Numbered from the stretch's first letter, positions 1-12,702 are shown. The stretch: 64,000 nt of DNA from Lichtheimia corymbifera B2541 (GCA_000697475.1 JNEU01000987.1:202093-266092); one strand, 5' to 3'. The notes: generated by a model from the sequence alone, not told the origin. A program made the numbers and translations.

Positions 1-592
1 GTACCCCACGCTATGCTAGTGTCAATACCCATCTTGGCATAGGTAAGTGAGATGAGGAGGATATCCTTGGGATGGGTTGACTGATTGACCACTCTTATCA
101 TAGAACAATCGCGACGTGATGATTTGGAATCTTTGGGATACATTTTAATCTACTTTTGCCGTGGATCGCTTCCTTGGCAAGGCATTCGAGCACGCACCAA
201 GAAAGAAAAGTATGACAAGATCATGGAGAAAAAGATGACCACCCCTGCCGATGCCTTGTGTCGAGCTCTTCATCAGGAATTCACCATCTATCTCAACTAT
301 GTACGATCATTGCGATTCGATGATAAGCCAGATTACAGCTATCTACGCAAACTATTCCGTGATTTGTTTGTACGTGAAGGATTTCAATATGACTATGTAT
401 TCGATTGGACGGTGCGTAAGATGCAGCAAGAAAAGAACAAGGAGCAACAACAACCAGCATCATCGTCTGCTCTTCAAGATTCAAAGAATCATCATCATCA
501 CCATCATCGACGCATGACTCCTGCTTTGCCACGTACCAACAACAACAATAGTAATCATCATTTAGCAGCACAACAACAAGCGGCGAATGCCC

Positions 593-624
<32 letters not shown>

Positions 625-1141
625 GCAGCCGCACAACAACAACAGCAGCCATTGTATGCTACGAATGAATACTCTGGATTAGGATATGCCTCTGGTAAGT
701 GCATTGACATGCCCACCATGCATTTATTTGCTTGTCCTCCATTTCTTCCTTTGCCTTTGCCTTTTCCTCTTCCTCCTCCTTCTTCTTCCTATCGTTATCA
801 ATGCACAGAGAGTGAACCACCTCATCTTAGGAGCTCGTGGCTTACGAATCCCACCACCCACAACAACAACGACCAACAACCATCATCAGCAGCAGCCAAC
901 AGCCGTAGCCACCGCCAACGCACCAGCAGGTACCATCCCTACTACCAATCACCCAGATGATTATCCATTGGCTTATGATCAACAACAATACATGCATCAT
1001 CAACGTGCTGCTGCTCCTCCTTTTTATGCGAATACCATGCGACCATCCCCAGCTGCAGCCGCCGCTGCAGCCGCTGCTGCACAACAATCAGCCGCGCCAC
1101 CTTATCCCATGATGAATCCTTCAAGACTATACGACGATTAA
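1..1141 (+). CDS. Casein kinase I (delta/epsilon, Hrr25-like), 3' part; gene starts before the window
   Basis: Serine/threonine kinase of the CK1 delta/epsilon group, which acts in DNA repair, vesicle traffic and ribosome maturation in fungi. I read exons 1-42, 104-694 and 831-1141, with introns 43-103 and 695-830; both junctions keep the frame. The visible part is the C-lobe: the activation-segment end [12 protein letters not shown], then [10 protein letters not shown], the motif RGSLPWQG, and the CK1 signature [14 protein letters not shown]. The catalytic loop and N-lobe lie upstream of the window. After the kinase domain the tail is low complexity: six His, CAA/CAG-coded Gln runs, an alanine run of about 14 near 597-635, and a second Ala run near 1054-1080. 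The stop TAA is at 1139-1141. The gene converges on RPB2. Kinase identity is firm; the exact tail splicing is less certain, because the frame stays open through 831-1141 and another small intron could hide there. Confidence 0.93.
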
Positions 1142-1475
1142 TTTCTTCGCATCCTCAACACACATATATACACACACACGCACTTCATCTCATCCCATTC
1201 AACACATATCACCACCCGCTTTTGGAATCAACTTTAGGTTTTCTTTCTTCCTAATTTGCGTATAATTCATCTACCCCATGTGCTTTCTCTCTCTCTGTGT
1301 TAAACAAAAGAAGACCAATATGTATGTTCAACAACGGTGTATGTTCAAATGTAAAAAAGAAAAAAGAGGGGGATAACATGTGTGTGTACGAGTTAATGTG
1401 TGTCTTGACGGGAAAATAAAAAGGGATGGGATGGTAAAAGAGGACAAGGAAAAAAAATGCAATAGGTGGTTTTTT
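1142..1475. other. Intergenic region between convergent CK1 and RPB2
   Basis: About 330 bp of shared 3' flank. It holds a short CA/TA microsatellite near 1160-1180, a CT tract near 1285-1295 and A/G-rich sequence. I see no gene. Confidence 0.6.
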
Positions 1476-4400
1476 TTATGCGTCGACAAACATGCGTGGG
1501 GCAATGTTCATAGCCATGAGTTCCTGGAAGAGAAGTTTGCATGCATAGGGAATGTGGATAGCTGACACACGTGTCTTGTTCTTGCAAGCTTGACATTCGA
1601 AATGATTACGCTTGAGGTTGGCAATAGCCATCAAACCACAGATATCACACACGTGGACACGGTATGCATCCGATGCATCATATAAACGTTCCTGGATTCA
1701 CATAGGTATATAAATAAATCATCCCATCCTCCAATCCATAGACACACAACATACCTTTAAGAATTGAGCCACACCATGACTAATCATACAATCACGCTCC
1801 ATTTCACCGAAACGCAAACCACCATCACGTGAACGACCTTCCACAGGTTGACGCGTAAGAATCTGAACAGGACCACGGGCACGACTATGGATCTTGTCAT
1901 CCACCATGTGCTTAAGACGTTGGTAATAAGTGGGACCCATAAACACTTGAGCCATCAACTTGCGACCTGTGAATCCATTATACATGACTTCGAAACCACG
2001 TTGCTGGAATCCTTGTTCTGCCAAAGCCTGAGAAATCGCTTCCACAGTGACTTCAGTGAATGGCGTGGCATCACCTTCATTGCCGGTCAGCGTAGACACC
2101 TTGCCCAATAAACATTCAATCAAGTGACCAATAGTCATACGAGAAGGAATAGCGTGTGGATTGATAATCAAATCGGGTGTAATACCCTCTGCAGTGAATG
2201 GGAAATCTTCTTGACGATACGTCATACCAATGGTACCCTTTTGACCGTGACGCGAAGCAAACTTGTCACCAATTTGTGGAACACGGGTGGATCGTACGCG
2301 GACCTTTACAAACTTGAGACCATCCTGGTTGGTCGTCAGCATGACTTGATCCACAATACCCGTTTCAGTGGATCGCAGAGGGGTGGATGTATCACGCTTG
2401 GTATGGGATTCAAGACGCTGACCCAATTCCTCGGAATCTTGTGGGATGGGTGCTGTTTTGCCGATAATGATATCATCGCCAGAGACACGCGTGCCAGGTG
2501 CAATCAAACCATCATCATCCAATTTCTCATACGTGCCGTGCTTGAGACGTGTAGTCGATTCACGTGTTGGCTTTTCAAATTCCTCCATAAACATGATACC
2601 CGTCTTCTTTTCGGCATCCATGTAGGTACGGTAGAACAAGGAACGGAAGAGACCACGATCAATAGCACTCTGGTTCATAATCACCGAATCTTCTTGGTTG
2701 TAACCAGAATAACAAAGAATAGCAACAATCGCATTTTGACCAGCAGGGAGCTCACGGAAACGCAAGTATTCCATAGATCGTGTCGTTGTCAATGGCTTTT
2801 GAGGATAGTACAAGATATTGGCCAATGTATCCATACGAATCTGGTACGAGGTCAAGTAGACGCCCATAGCTTGTTTACCCATAGCAGATTGATACGTGTT
2901 ACGAGGTGACTAGAAGAAACACAAAATGAATAACATGTTTTGAAAACAACTTTTTTTTTTTCATGCTTACCTGGTTGTGATCAGGGAAAGGAATAATACT
3001 GGCACAAATACCCAAGATCATGCTAGGATGAATTTCACAATGGGTCCAAGTATGAGAATAGCCACCACGTTGACTCTTGACGCGAGCTGCAAGATCACGT
3101 TCAGGTTGCAAAGGTGCTCCGAATTCCATTGTTTCACGTGACTCTGCCAAATCCTCGGGTGTCATACAAATCATGGCCGTTTCCTCTTCAGCAGCGTCGA
3201 GATATTCAATGATACCATCTTGAATAAGATTCTGCCATCCGTAACCATCTTCAGGATTCTGCAATCTTTCTACATGCTGCTTGTTCAATACAAGACGCTG
3301 AGTCTCATCCACCAAGAACAAGGGACGGCAACAACGGCCTGCATCGGTATAGATTCTCAATTCCTTTTCACGGATATCACGCACAATCGAGACTTCAGGT
3401 GAAATATCCACGGAACGACGCATTTGACGCAACGAGTAGATAAGCTCTCCAGGATCACGATGCACACCGACCCAAACACCATTGACAAAGATCTTGGTAG
3501 CGGATGGGATACTGGTAGGTGCCAACTCCATCAAGTTCTCCATACCCCATTCTTCCAAGAATTCGAGCAAAGGATTTGCTGCGGAACCGACAGAGATGTA
3601 AGACATGAGAGCGAGGTTCTTGACAAGACCACATGCTTGACCTTCAGGCGTTTCAGCAGGACATACGAGACCCCAGTGAGTATTGTGCAATTGACGCGGC
3701 TTGGCAAGCTTGCCATCACGACCAATAGGTGTATTGCAACGACGCAAATGGGACAAGGTGGAAGCAAACGTGTATCGATTGAGCACTTGGGACACACCGG
3801 CACGACTTTGCATGGCCTTTTTCTGATCACCCCAGTTACCCGTAGCCAAAGAGTACTTGAGACCATTGGTGATGGTATTGCTCTTGACAGCCAGTGTCAA
3901 GTTGAATTCACGTCCTGACTCGATACACTTTTGCAAGTACTTTGAGACATCCTTGGTCAATTTGCGGAAGAGCAATCGGAAAAGACCTGCCATCAAGGGA
4001 CCTGCCAAATCCATACGCTTCTTGCCATAGTGATCACGATCATCCAATTCTCTTCGCTCCAATGCTGCCAATAATAAACGGTGAATCATGTAACCGAAAA
4101 AGTAGGCCTTGCGCGTCTCATTGCGATACTCCGTGCCGACGTGAGGAAGTAACTCTTTTTGTAAAATCTCGGTCGCATACTTGATACGCTTCTCACGTGT
4201 AGCACCCACAGTGGAACCACGCTTGCCAATGTAATCCAATGCAATATCCTGGTCCTGAATCACGAATGCTTCCTCAATCGATGGCTTCAACATCTCCAAC
4301 ATTTCATAATCGTTTTGGTCATAGCAAATATGGGATAAGACGTCTCGATCAGATACTTGGCCCAAGGCACGGAACACCACGACAATAGGAATATCAGCAC

Positions 4401-5514
4401 GAATATAGGGTAAAGTAGCACGAATGGATTGACCACTGGATCCACGTTCAGCTGTCGATCGTAACATTTTGATATAAAGAGGGGAAGCCTGCTTGGAACC
4501 ACGTTCAGGTGCAGATCGGATTTCAGCTGTGTATTGGACATTGGAAGGAGGTGCTTTGGCAAACACATAGACGGTATTGGTGGCCATACGTTCTTGAGCA
4601 ATCAACACCTTTTCTGATCCATTGATGACAAAGTAACCACCCATATCAAACGAACATTCACCCAGTTCGTGTACTTGTGTCTCCGGCATGTCGTGTAAGA
4701 TACAATAAGACGATCGTAACATGATAGGGACTTTGCCAATAAACACCTTGTTCTTGACGGGTGCTGCTTCTCCTCCACTTTCATCCACAAATTGCTCATT
4801 GATGTTCTTGATTGGATTGTCAGGATCCTGAGGTACGGCCACCTGTGTTCGTTTGCTCATATCCACATACAATGGTGATGCATATCTAAAACCATCATCA
4901 TTATGAGTCCCCTGTTTACCTACCATCACCCTCTTGAAAGAACTTACGTTAAATTGCGAATACGAGCTTCGTGTGGAAACATGGGTGCTGTGCTACCATC
5001 AGCTTCAGTCATTGTAGGTTTTGACAGGTAGATTTGACCGAAATCAATAATGTAACGTTTCTAAAAAAGATCGTCAATCCATTGGTCTCTGTCACAGTGT
5101 GTTCGCTCGCGTCTTACAGTGACATCGCCATCACCACCAACATGCTGTAACACCAGTGTAGGATTCTCGTCCACGAGCTCTTGCATGGTATTTTGAACGA
5201 ATTCATCAAACGAGTCGAGCTGCTGACGCACCAAACCCTTTTCTTCGAAAAACGAGCTGATCACGGTCCAGCAATCTTCTTGACTAGAGCAAGATCGTTA
5301 GCTCAAGTCCCAATGCGCGTCGTGTTGCTGATTTTGCTTACGTGATATCCTCATCCTGCATTGCCATTCCCTCCATCATTTCTTCACCCGGTGCATAGTA
5401 GTCTGATATGAATAAAAGCAGTTGAGTGAACAAGGACTCTGGATCTGTCTTTTTTGAAGAGAAAAACTAACCAGACTGCGCCATGGAATAGTTGTCATCG
5501 TAAATGGCAGCCAT
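1476..5514 (-). CDS. RPB2: DNA-directed RNA polymerase II second-largest subunit
   Basis: Second catalytic subunit of nuclear RNA polymerase II, forming the wall, protrusion and hybrid-binding parts and sharing the active site with RPB1. I reconstruct seven exons: 5472-5514, 5342-5402, 5118-5283, 4948-5060, 2971-4885, 1755-2909 and 1476-1691. They sum to 3,669 nt, or 1,222 aa, against 1,224 aa in yeast as I recall. Visible blocks in order: [90 protein letters not shown] with the acidic pair that helps bind metal [15 protein letters not shown]; and a C-terminal zinc site CDIC...CQAC. The start ATG at 5512-5514 gives [14 protein letters not shown]. All six introns are GT-AG and 57-69 nt. A widely used phylogenetic marker; complete and apparently functional. 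Confidence 0.97.
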
Positions 5515-6736
5515 AGTGTTACTGTTGTATGGGGATTGGTGTGTTGTGCTGATGCTGTTTATTCAGAATGAGAAAAAAGTGGACGATTCGAATAGTAGAG
5601 AGAGAGATATATAATATATACACACACAAGTGAAAAGGGCCGAAGAAAGCAAAGGTGTGAACGTAACTTGAGCCGGCTGGGTTCTTGTAATGCTCCCCTC
5701 CTCTCCCATCCCGCCGCCCTCTCCACCCAACCACTCATCACGCCTATCTGTGACTTACAAACATGGCCAATCTGCCTTTTGGGTTGACAAATTGACCACA
5801 TCCCTCTGTCTCTGATGTGAGACATCACGTGCACAGTATATGAAATAGCCCTCTCATCTGGTTGCTAGGATACTTGCATCCTTATGAAATGATACCAATA
5901 CACGTCATCTGTATTAATCTCGCTTGAATAAAAGAACGCTTCAAGTCGTCCCACCGCTATTCACCGCATGGTTCATTTTGTCACATAGAGCAAAAGTGGG
6001 AGTTGTTTGTTAACAATGGGTCGTGGTGTATGTATCACCCAATGTTGGTTTCAGGTTATAGAGATGTATTATGCTTCACACATCATGATGGGTTGTCGGC
6101 CTCTTCAAGTAGACACAGGCATATGTATAGTGATAGCTCCCCATTCCAAAGCGTTTCTTGAATAGTCATCCACTGCACGTGTACCAGTTTATACTATTGT
6201 AAGTTGACCAGCAAACCATCGCAGTAGCCAATCATGGATGCATGTGAATCACACAACCCCCTCCAGCCTTGACAACTCCCTTTTTGTATGCCAATTTAAT
6301 TACGGACAATCCCGATATTGTCTCATCACTTATAAAAGAGAAGTCATATAGCGCTATCTGTAACGCGAGGCATGTTGATTACAACAAAGATAGTGTCTAT
6401 ACCTTCAGAGAGTTGATATGATGTATGGCCAAGCCTGTAATAGTGGTATATCCCAGTTAAGAAACTCTAGTGTATTCTTGCGCGTCAAAGATGCAAGGGC
6501 GTGCCTTTAATTCCGTGGGAACTATGCACGTCGAGATAAATTGTCACTTGAGAAATCACCAAGCTGCGCAACGTGACATATTCAATCATTGGCACCTTGG
6601 ATATGAGAAGCCATGGATGTGTTACGGATCTCTTTACAGCAGCTTGATCCAGCGAACATCCTGATGTTACTATATGCACTCGCTTTTTTCATCTAAAAAA
6701 AGCTAACATTGCAGACACATGTGATATGAATGCTCT
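5515..6736. other. Intergenic; RPB2 promoter and first copy of the secreted-protein promoter module
   Basis: The RPB2-proximal part (5515-5900) has a GA/TA-rich microsatellite near 5595-5625 and CT-rich tracts. From about 5980 the DNA resembles, in diverged form, stretches near 7370-7800 and 11180-11560 upstream of the next two secreted-protein genes. I see no gene here; the short open frames at 6470-6680 look spurious. Confidence 0.5.
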
Positions 6737-6743
6737 TATAAAA
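6737..6743 (+). promoter_or_regulatory. TATA box of the first 10-cysteine secreted protein gene
   Basis: TATAAAA lies 73 nt before the ATG at 6810, followed by GGTGGCCCATTCATCAACG. Equivalent boxes occur at 8780 and 12703 in the same context, with TTCAT following, which supports function. Confidence 0.65.
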
Positions 6744-6809
6744 GGTGGCCCATTCATCAACGAAACCAACGCTATCATTTTATCATCAACTCATTCCTCT
6801 TTTTTCAAA

Positions 6810-7211
6810 ATGATGCCTCATGTTGCTCTGGTCGTCTTTTTGGCGTTGGTCCTCTTGATGGCTAGCACTAGTCATGCTATTCCAACAAGTGCGAAGCGTG
6901 GTGACGGCGATGGCTCTGAATTCCATGGTCAAGGAAAACGTGATGTGCAAGATACATGCCCTAAACCCGATCGTATTCTTCAAACCCTGTGGGATGATCT
7001 ATCCTATGGCCCGGATGACTGGGGCTGTGAAAAAGGATATTGCTGGTCAAGATGTGCTGGTGCAGGCAGAGCTGCTAAGAGCTTCATTAACCTTTACGAA
7101 TGGTGCTACACAACCAAAGGAAGCTCGCAAGATCGAAACTATGTTACCTGTGACAAAAAAGAAGATTGTTGCTCAACCTGGAGCTGTGGAGGACCATGTG
7201 CAGCTATCTAA
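6810..7211 (+). CDS. Small secreted 10-cysteine protein (module 1)
   Basis: A 133-aa intronless precursor; I cannot assign a known family. Residues 1-23 form a signal peptide (VALVVFLALVLLMASTSHA). Dibasic KR pairs follow at 29-30 and 43-44, so a Kex2-type protease probably removes a short propeptide. The mature part of about 89 aa has ten cysteines, suggesting five disulfides, around the block GYCWSRCAG...YEWCYTTKG and ending CSTWSCGGPCAAI. An in-frame upstream ATG at 6726 precedes the TATA box, so I chose 6810. The protein closely matches that at 8843-9268. Likely roles are antimicrobial activity or host/microbe interaction, but that is inference only. Single-copy TATA promoter and extracellular product fit inducible expression. 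Confidence 0.85.
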   Translation: MMPHVALVVFLALVLLMASTSHAIPTSAKRGDGDGSEFHGQGKRDVQDTCPKPDRILQTLWDDLSYGPDDWGCEKGYCWSRCAGAGRAAKSFINLYEWCYTTKGSSQDRNYVTCDKKEDCCSTWSCGGPCAAI

Positions 7212-8779
7212 CGTTACAATCATATCGTTGAAAATAAACTATATACTTTCATCCTCCCTTTCCAATCACAATAATGATGTCGATTATATCACTTGTACGT
7301 TCCATTTATCATGATACATAACAAATGAGGAAATCCACGCCAATGCTATGTAATAGTTAACGAGAAGGTTGTACATTGATTCGTAAAAAAATGTTAACGT
7401 GCACTCAAGGGTTGCTATACGTGTGCCATTATCTTTTTGCTCGGAATGTCATATTTTCATTCAGCAATACCATCTCTGATGTAAGAATCTAAACATGAAT
7501 CATCCCTATCATTGCATATACACTTGCGTGTCTATGACAATACCTATTTAAGGAACAGCAAGTAGCAATCCTTTGGGCTGTCATCCACTGCACATGCACC
7601 AGGGATCCAGCTTTTTCTTAGTTTTATGTTATTGCATGTTGACCAACCACAGCAGCAGTAACCAATGATCCATGATCAATGACTCTGAGAACGTCAATGA
7701 TGTAGGTCAACTTTCCCCCCCTTGAGACTTAACGACTCCCTAATGCATACGGGATTTTCGTCATGCATCTAGTAAACAAAAACGGAAATGTGATCTCAAG
7801 GTGGCAGTATCCGAACCAGCAACGCCCATAGCCCTTGCCTCCTGTAGTAAATGAAAGCCATTGCAAGGCATACTTTCAAGTACATGACAGAGACGTGGAT
7901 GGGCAAGGTAAAGACACGATGGCTGTGTCACAGCGTGTCAAGTAATTGAGAAAATGACGGCTTCTATTTGATACGTTGAAAAACAACGGGGTGGTTGCAG
8001 CAAGGAAATCGCACACACAAACCATATTCGCGGCAAGCAACACATGATTCCTTTCATCCTTCGCAAATGATCCGCAATTTTGAGACGTTGAGCTGCAGTA
8101 ATGTTTTGTATGTACATACTAAACATGGAAAGAGATCTTATTTAGATATCAACGTTGACAACAACAAATCACCACATCGCGTGTCAGATCTCGTCATCGG
8201 ATGTGGTATGAACATGACGATTAACATTCTCATGAGGCTAGCAGTCAGGTTTATTGTGAATGGCCACCACTGCACCGGCCTATGGTCAAGATTATAGTAG
8301 GAGTAAGGTGTCTACGAATCGAAAAACCTGGGTGCACCTTGGGCGTAATATGCATATGACCGCCACTTGAGAACGCAATGTACAAGCTGCAACATTCGTT
8401 AAGAGGCTTCTCGCCATAAGTTATCATCGTTTGTTGTTCGCTTTTACAAGGCTTGTAGAAAAAGTTATTCCAGACCTCATATTTCACTGTCGAAACCACT
8501 AAGATTGGGTCGTGGAGGGGAAGGAGTGGACGTGATAAATACCAAGATGATGTTATTCGCCAAACTTATGCTACATGGATACTGCTGTGCGACATCAACA
8601 AACGAAGCAACATAGCATTACATGCTCAAAGATCAGCATTGGACATATCGGTAGCTGTCGCGTCTAGTTGTTAAAGACTTACGCATTTACTTTGCATCTT
8701 CTAAGGAGAAATCCATCATTGCATATCTGTGACCAACAAGACGTAAGATAAAACAGAGATTGGACTGGCAAAATTTCTT
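7212..8779. other. Intergenic; second copy of the duplicated promoter module
   Basis: No gene recognised. The stretch 7990-8230 resembles 11750-11960 (same order of motifs GATCCGCAATTTTGAGACG versus GTCATTTTGAGACG), and 8560-8790 resembles 12315-12715. This shows that the upstream regions of the second and third secreted-protein genes are duplicates. The open frames here (for example 7995-8297) are not conserved in frame between the copies, so I treat them as non-coding. Confidence 0.6.
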
Positions 8780-8786
8780 TATAAAA
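8780..8786 (+). promoter_or_regulatory. TATA box of the second 10-cysteine secreted protein gene
   Basis: TATAAAA 63 nt upstream of the ATG at 8843, in the conserved context TTTATAAAAAGGG...CATTCATTAAC shared with the modules at 6737 and 12703. Confidence 0.65.
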
Positions 8787-8842
8787 AGGGTCCCCCATTC
8801 ATTAACTGCAATACTATCATCAATCCATTCTCCCTTTCAAAA

Positions 8843-9268
8843 ATGTTGCCTCGTCTTGCTTCTTTGATTTCTTGTGCTGCCTTGGTCCTCTTGATGGCTA
8901 ATACAAGCAATGCTACCCCTTCCAAGCAGACGCCTGGTGTTGGTGATCGTGCTACTGGCGTTCTAGTCTCGGAAGGCGAACTCACAAAACGGGATGGACC
9001 TGGAACATGCCCTGCGCCTGACGCCGCTCTTAAAGCCTTTTGGGATGATATTAGCTACGGTCCGGGTGACTACGGTTGTCATAAAGGATATTGCTGGTCC
9101 AGATGCGCAGGTGGTGCCAGAATCTTTGGATCGGTCGCACGCGATGGCATCTATGAATGGTGTTATACAACCAAAGGACGTTCGCAAGACAGAGGTTATG
9201 TCACATGTTCGAAGAAGGAGGATTGCTGTAACACATGGAGTTGTGCAGGACCATGTGCTGCCTTTTAA
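8843..9268 (+). CDS. Small secreted 10-cysteine protein (module 2)
   Basis: A 141-aa intronless precursor, paralogous to the protein at 6810-7211. Residues 1-24 are a signal peptide; a longer propeptide runs to the dibasic site LTKR at 47-50; the mature domain then starts DGPGTCPAPD. Ten cysteines occupy the same positions as in the first paralogue, with GYCWSRCAGG, YEWCYTTKG and CCNTWSCAGPCAAF. The signal peptide and propeptide junction (MLPR, LTKRD) are closest to the repeat-peptide gene at 12787, linking the two gene types. Function unknown; secreted, probably heavily disulfide bonded. Confidence 0.85.
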   Translation: MLPRLASLISCAALVLLMANTSNATPSKQTPGVGDRATGVLVSEGELTKRDGPGTCPAPDAALKAFWDDISYGPGDYGCHKGYCWSRCAGGARIFGSVARDGIYEWCYTTKGRSQDRGYVTCSKKEDCCNTWSCAGPCAAF

Positions 9269-9372
9269 TGTATTGGTTCAAAATAAATCCCTTTCCCATA
9301 CACATTATAAGATCGGATGGACAAAGTGTGCAAGTTGTACATGTATATTGTATTCCTCAAAATCATCTACAT

Positions 9373-10680
9373 TGATCCAGCTTTTAATGCTTCGACTCCT
9401 TTCCATGATTTGGCTTTGCTTTGCCATCGTCCTTTGCCACCACCTCGAACACCACTATCCGGAAGCTGTGTAGTGCTGTGGTCGCTGTGACAACGTTTTT
9501 CACTTGATTATTCGGCTCAAAGAGCACCATAATGGTTCCACCCAATTAACTTCGACTGCAGCCAATACGATCGTCTTAGTTTCACGGCCTTCCAATACTT
9601 GCTTATCCTTCAATGTATTCGCACTACGGGTGCACTGTATCACGAGACACCAATTGGTGAGCCAAACCGTTGCCACGTGACCCTGCCGAATCACCCATCC
9701 ACTGCTTGGCAGCTTTCATGCTGGTGCTGTAGACGAGTGCATTCCCCACAAAAGTCTCTGGTAGCCCCGATAGCAATCCAGTAACCTGCTTGAATATCTG
9801 AAACTTGGACTCGGCGTAATCGGTCACCCTTTGACCCATCAAAAAGAACGACTGGGTATTACCACCATGTACTTTTTCGGTGTACAGTAACTTGATCATT
9901 TGTACACAGCCGGTTGATAATATGTGTGTACCGCAGCATGGATTCATCTCAAGTCCCTTGATTCCCACAGTGAGAGAGGTGCCTGTATCATCGGTGTTGG
10001 CTTCCATATGCACGACCACAGGAATGTAATTCGACAATCATCATATTGACACGATGTCCAATTGTTCAGGCGTGGGCACACGTGAAGGATTTTGACGCGT
10101 CTCCAATTCGGTAAAAGAGCGAGTAGCACCCATGTACTTGACGAAAAGTGGTGTGTGAGCCATATGTATGCCTGTTACATCTTCCAGCAAACTCACCATG
10201 ATCCAGTTTCAGCGTGATAAGATTTCTTGTCCAAGCACAGCATGATGAAGATGTTGACCGCTATGTTGCTGCATATCATACCTGAACAACAAAATGTGAG
10301 CCCATAAAGTCGATATAGGCTGAATACAGCATACATGTACCTCGACGATCCCAATCCACTTTGACTGTCACTTGAGGTCACCGTTGCCAAGGATATCATT
10401 AATGGAACCAGTATCGAAGGGCTATCCACCACCTTCGGGAAAGAGGACTGATAGAAGAATGCATGTTAATAAAGACGCAATGAGTAAAGAGTCAGAGAGA
10501 GAAAGCAATTCAGAGAGCGTACCTGTGCCATGGAATCTGATCTAGTAGAATCCTTTCCTGTCAGGTTTATCAGAGCAGTCGATGCAAGTGGTGGTCAATT
10601 CCTTGACGTGATAGTGATGCTGACAATCTCCAACAGGGATCTGATTGCAAGTAGTGGTGGTGATGGTGAGGTGACATGAG
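9373..10680 (-). pseudogene. Decayed copy of the alanyl-tRNA trans-editing protein (AlaX/AARSD1-like)
   Basis: This stretch aligns along its whole length with the intact gene at 13659-15130, in the same orientation and with the same intron positions recognisable. It is broken. A TAG replaces the codon after KKGFY/RKGFY (near 10545-10550). The second exon is mostly missing. The exons near 9400-10040 show several frameshifts relative to the intact copy, although blocks such as MNPCCGTHILSTG, MIKLLYTEK and QRVTDYAES remain. The residual active-site motif MQQHSGQHL is also still visible near 10240-10270, but the following coding sequence is altered. It lies immediately downstream of the secreted-protein gene at 8843, exactly as the intact copy lies downstream of the one at 12787, so it arose by segmental duplication and then degenerated. 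Confidence 0.88.
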
Positions 10681-12702
10681 GTGTAAGGGAAAAAGAGAAG
10701 GTTGTGGAGAAGATGATGCCTAGCAACTTTATCCCGACGGATACTTGTCCTTCCCTCAATCAGGAATTTCACGTATTCTCAACACTAAGGCGAGTATATC
10801 AAGTGAGTCAAAAATACGTTTTGATAGTTTTTTGGATAAGTTATTGCAATGTCTATGTTATAAGCCAACTGCTCGGTTCGCTCGTAAACGTCGATTTTCT
10901 GTGGAAAGGCTTATCGCTACGTGTGCGGTAGTGTCTTACAATAGACTTACACATTTACGGAACCACACTACAACCTCGTTGGCTCTCAAGGATAGAGATT
11001 ACCTTATTCGGATTGGAAGTTGCTATGGTACATGCCTAATATAAATGATACTACTACTACACTTCGCGTTGTTGTTATTGCCTATATGGGGCACCACGCC
11101 CTCGCATGAATAGAACAACCTTTTCATGTCAACCAGCGTATGCTATTTCTTCCATCTGGGTACCTCGCTGATGACAACGGACAAATATGCAATCCGTAAA
11201 AGCATTATTGTTAATGGTGGTGTATGTATCGTTCAATTTTGGCTTCTGTCATGTCTTCCAATTACACACACTGATATATACAATGATAACACCCTATTTC
11301 AAAGCCATCGAATAGCTTTTTCCTTGAGCGATCATCTATTGCAAACGAATCAGGAGATTCCACTTTCCCAAGCTTCATGCTATTGCAAGATGGCCAATGA
11401 AGAACATCTCCAGGTGACTGTTTGCGATCATACGTTGTTATCCTCTGTTTTGATGTAGATCAACCCCTTTGTCCCTGACAACCCACTGATGCATATGCTT
11501 TCTCGTATCAGGCACCATCCTGATGCATCTTTTAAACAAACAAAGGGATGAAAGGCCCAGTACCACCACCACCACCAGCAGAGTAGTAGTAGCACCTATT
11601 TCCCCATGCCTCCTGCAGTAAATGAAGCCCTTTGCAAAACAGTTTTTCGAGTGCATAATGGGTGTTGAGCCCGTATAGGAACAGCTGTGTCACCAGTAGT
11701 TGAGAAATGAAGGCTATGATGGACGTCGAAAAAGAGATGGGACATTGTCAGCAAGCAAATCACACGCACAAAAACATCGTGACAGATTCCGTGTGCAGGT
11801 GACTCGTCATTTTGAGACGTTGATTTCTTGCAGCAATGTTTTGATATCGCTACGAAAACAAAGAAAGGATCATGATTTAGATATCAACGACAGATCGCTG
11901 CAACGCATGTCAAAATACGCCATTGCAGGGTGTTGCCGAAACATTTCGATGAACGCATCTACGAGGGATTTACATAGTATATATAATCCAGGCTTTTTGT
12001 CTCCCTTTATGATCGCATTGGAAACTAAGGTGGCCAAGGCTTTTGCAGTGACAATACCATTTGAGGGTCGGTGGTCGTGGTGCCTTTGGCGTAAAAATGC
12101 AGGTGGTGTCCCTTGCATTACGTGGGAAATGTGCATGTGATAGATCGCTGCTTGCAAAATGCTACTGCCGCAATAATCGTCAAAAGACTCTCTCTCATCA
12201 CAGGTGTTATTTTGTTTCAAGGTTTGCAGAAAAATGAGAAGCAAACGTTATGTTGTACTGTCGAAATCACTGTATAGTGGCAGCATCTGAGGAGGATGGA
12301 GGTGATTTTACGCTAACATGATGCTATGCGCCAAAGTGACGCTAGATGCTGTGCGATATCAACAAACGAAACGGCAAAGCATTGCATGCTCAAAGATCAA
12401 CATTGGGTATGTCTGTTTGGTGGTATAAAGCAAAAGGAATTGGACACATATCGTACACAACGATTAAAAACCCACAATACGTTCAAAGTAGAGTGTGTAG
12501 GGTACCAGTCGTTCTTGATGTGAGTGTCAGAGCGAGCAATGGTAAGCCCTTGATCATCTTTAAAAGTTGGTTTCAAACGCATCGTATTGATAAAAGATGC
12601 ACGTATTTATTTTGCATCTTCCAAGAAAAAAAAGCATCATCATTGCATATATGTTAATAACTGAATGTAGGATAACGCAGAGACAAGACTGTCAAGATAC
12701 CT
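10681..12702. other. Intergenic; third copy of the duplicated promoter module
   Basis: About 2 kb without a recognised gene. Parts match 7370-8780 (for example 11750-11960 and 12315-12720). A (CCA)n-type short tract lies near 11560-11580. Open frames such as 11700-12140 and 11870-12244 overlap on opposite strands and are not conserved in the duplicate, so I do not call them. Confidence 0.55.

Noticed and set aside
293..652. Open frame on the minus strand rich in Leu and Val
   Set aside because: It is the antisense shadow of the CAA/CAG/CAT repeats in the casein kinase tail.
2124..2909. Long plus-strand frame of 261 codons
   Set aside because: Entirely antisense to a conserved RPB2 exon; no motif of its own.
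6874..7314. Second plus-strand frame over the secreted protein gene
   Set aside because: Out of frame with the signal peptide and the conserved cysteines; a shadow shared with the equivalent frame at 8994-9473.
7995..8297. Frame upstream of the second secreted gene
   Set aside because: The duplicate near 11750-11960 does not preserve it, so it is promoter DNA.
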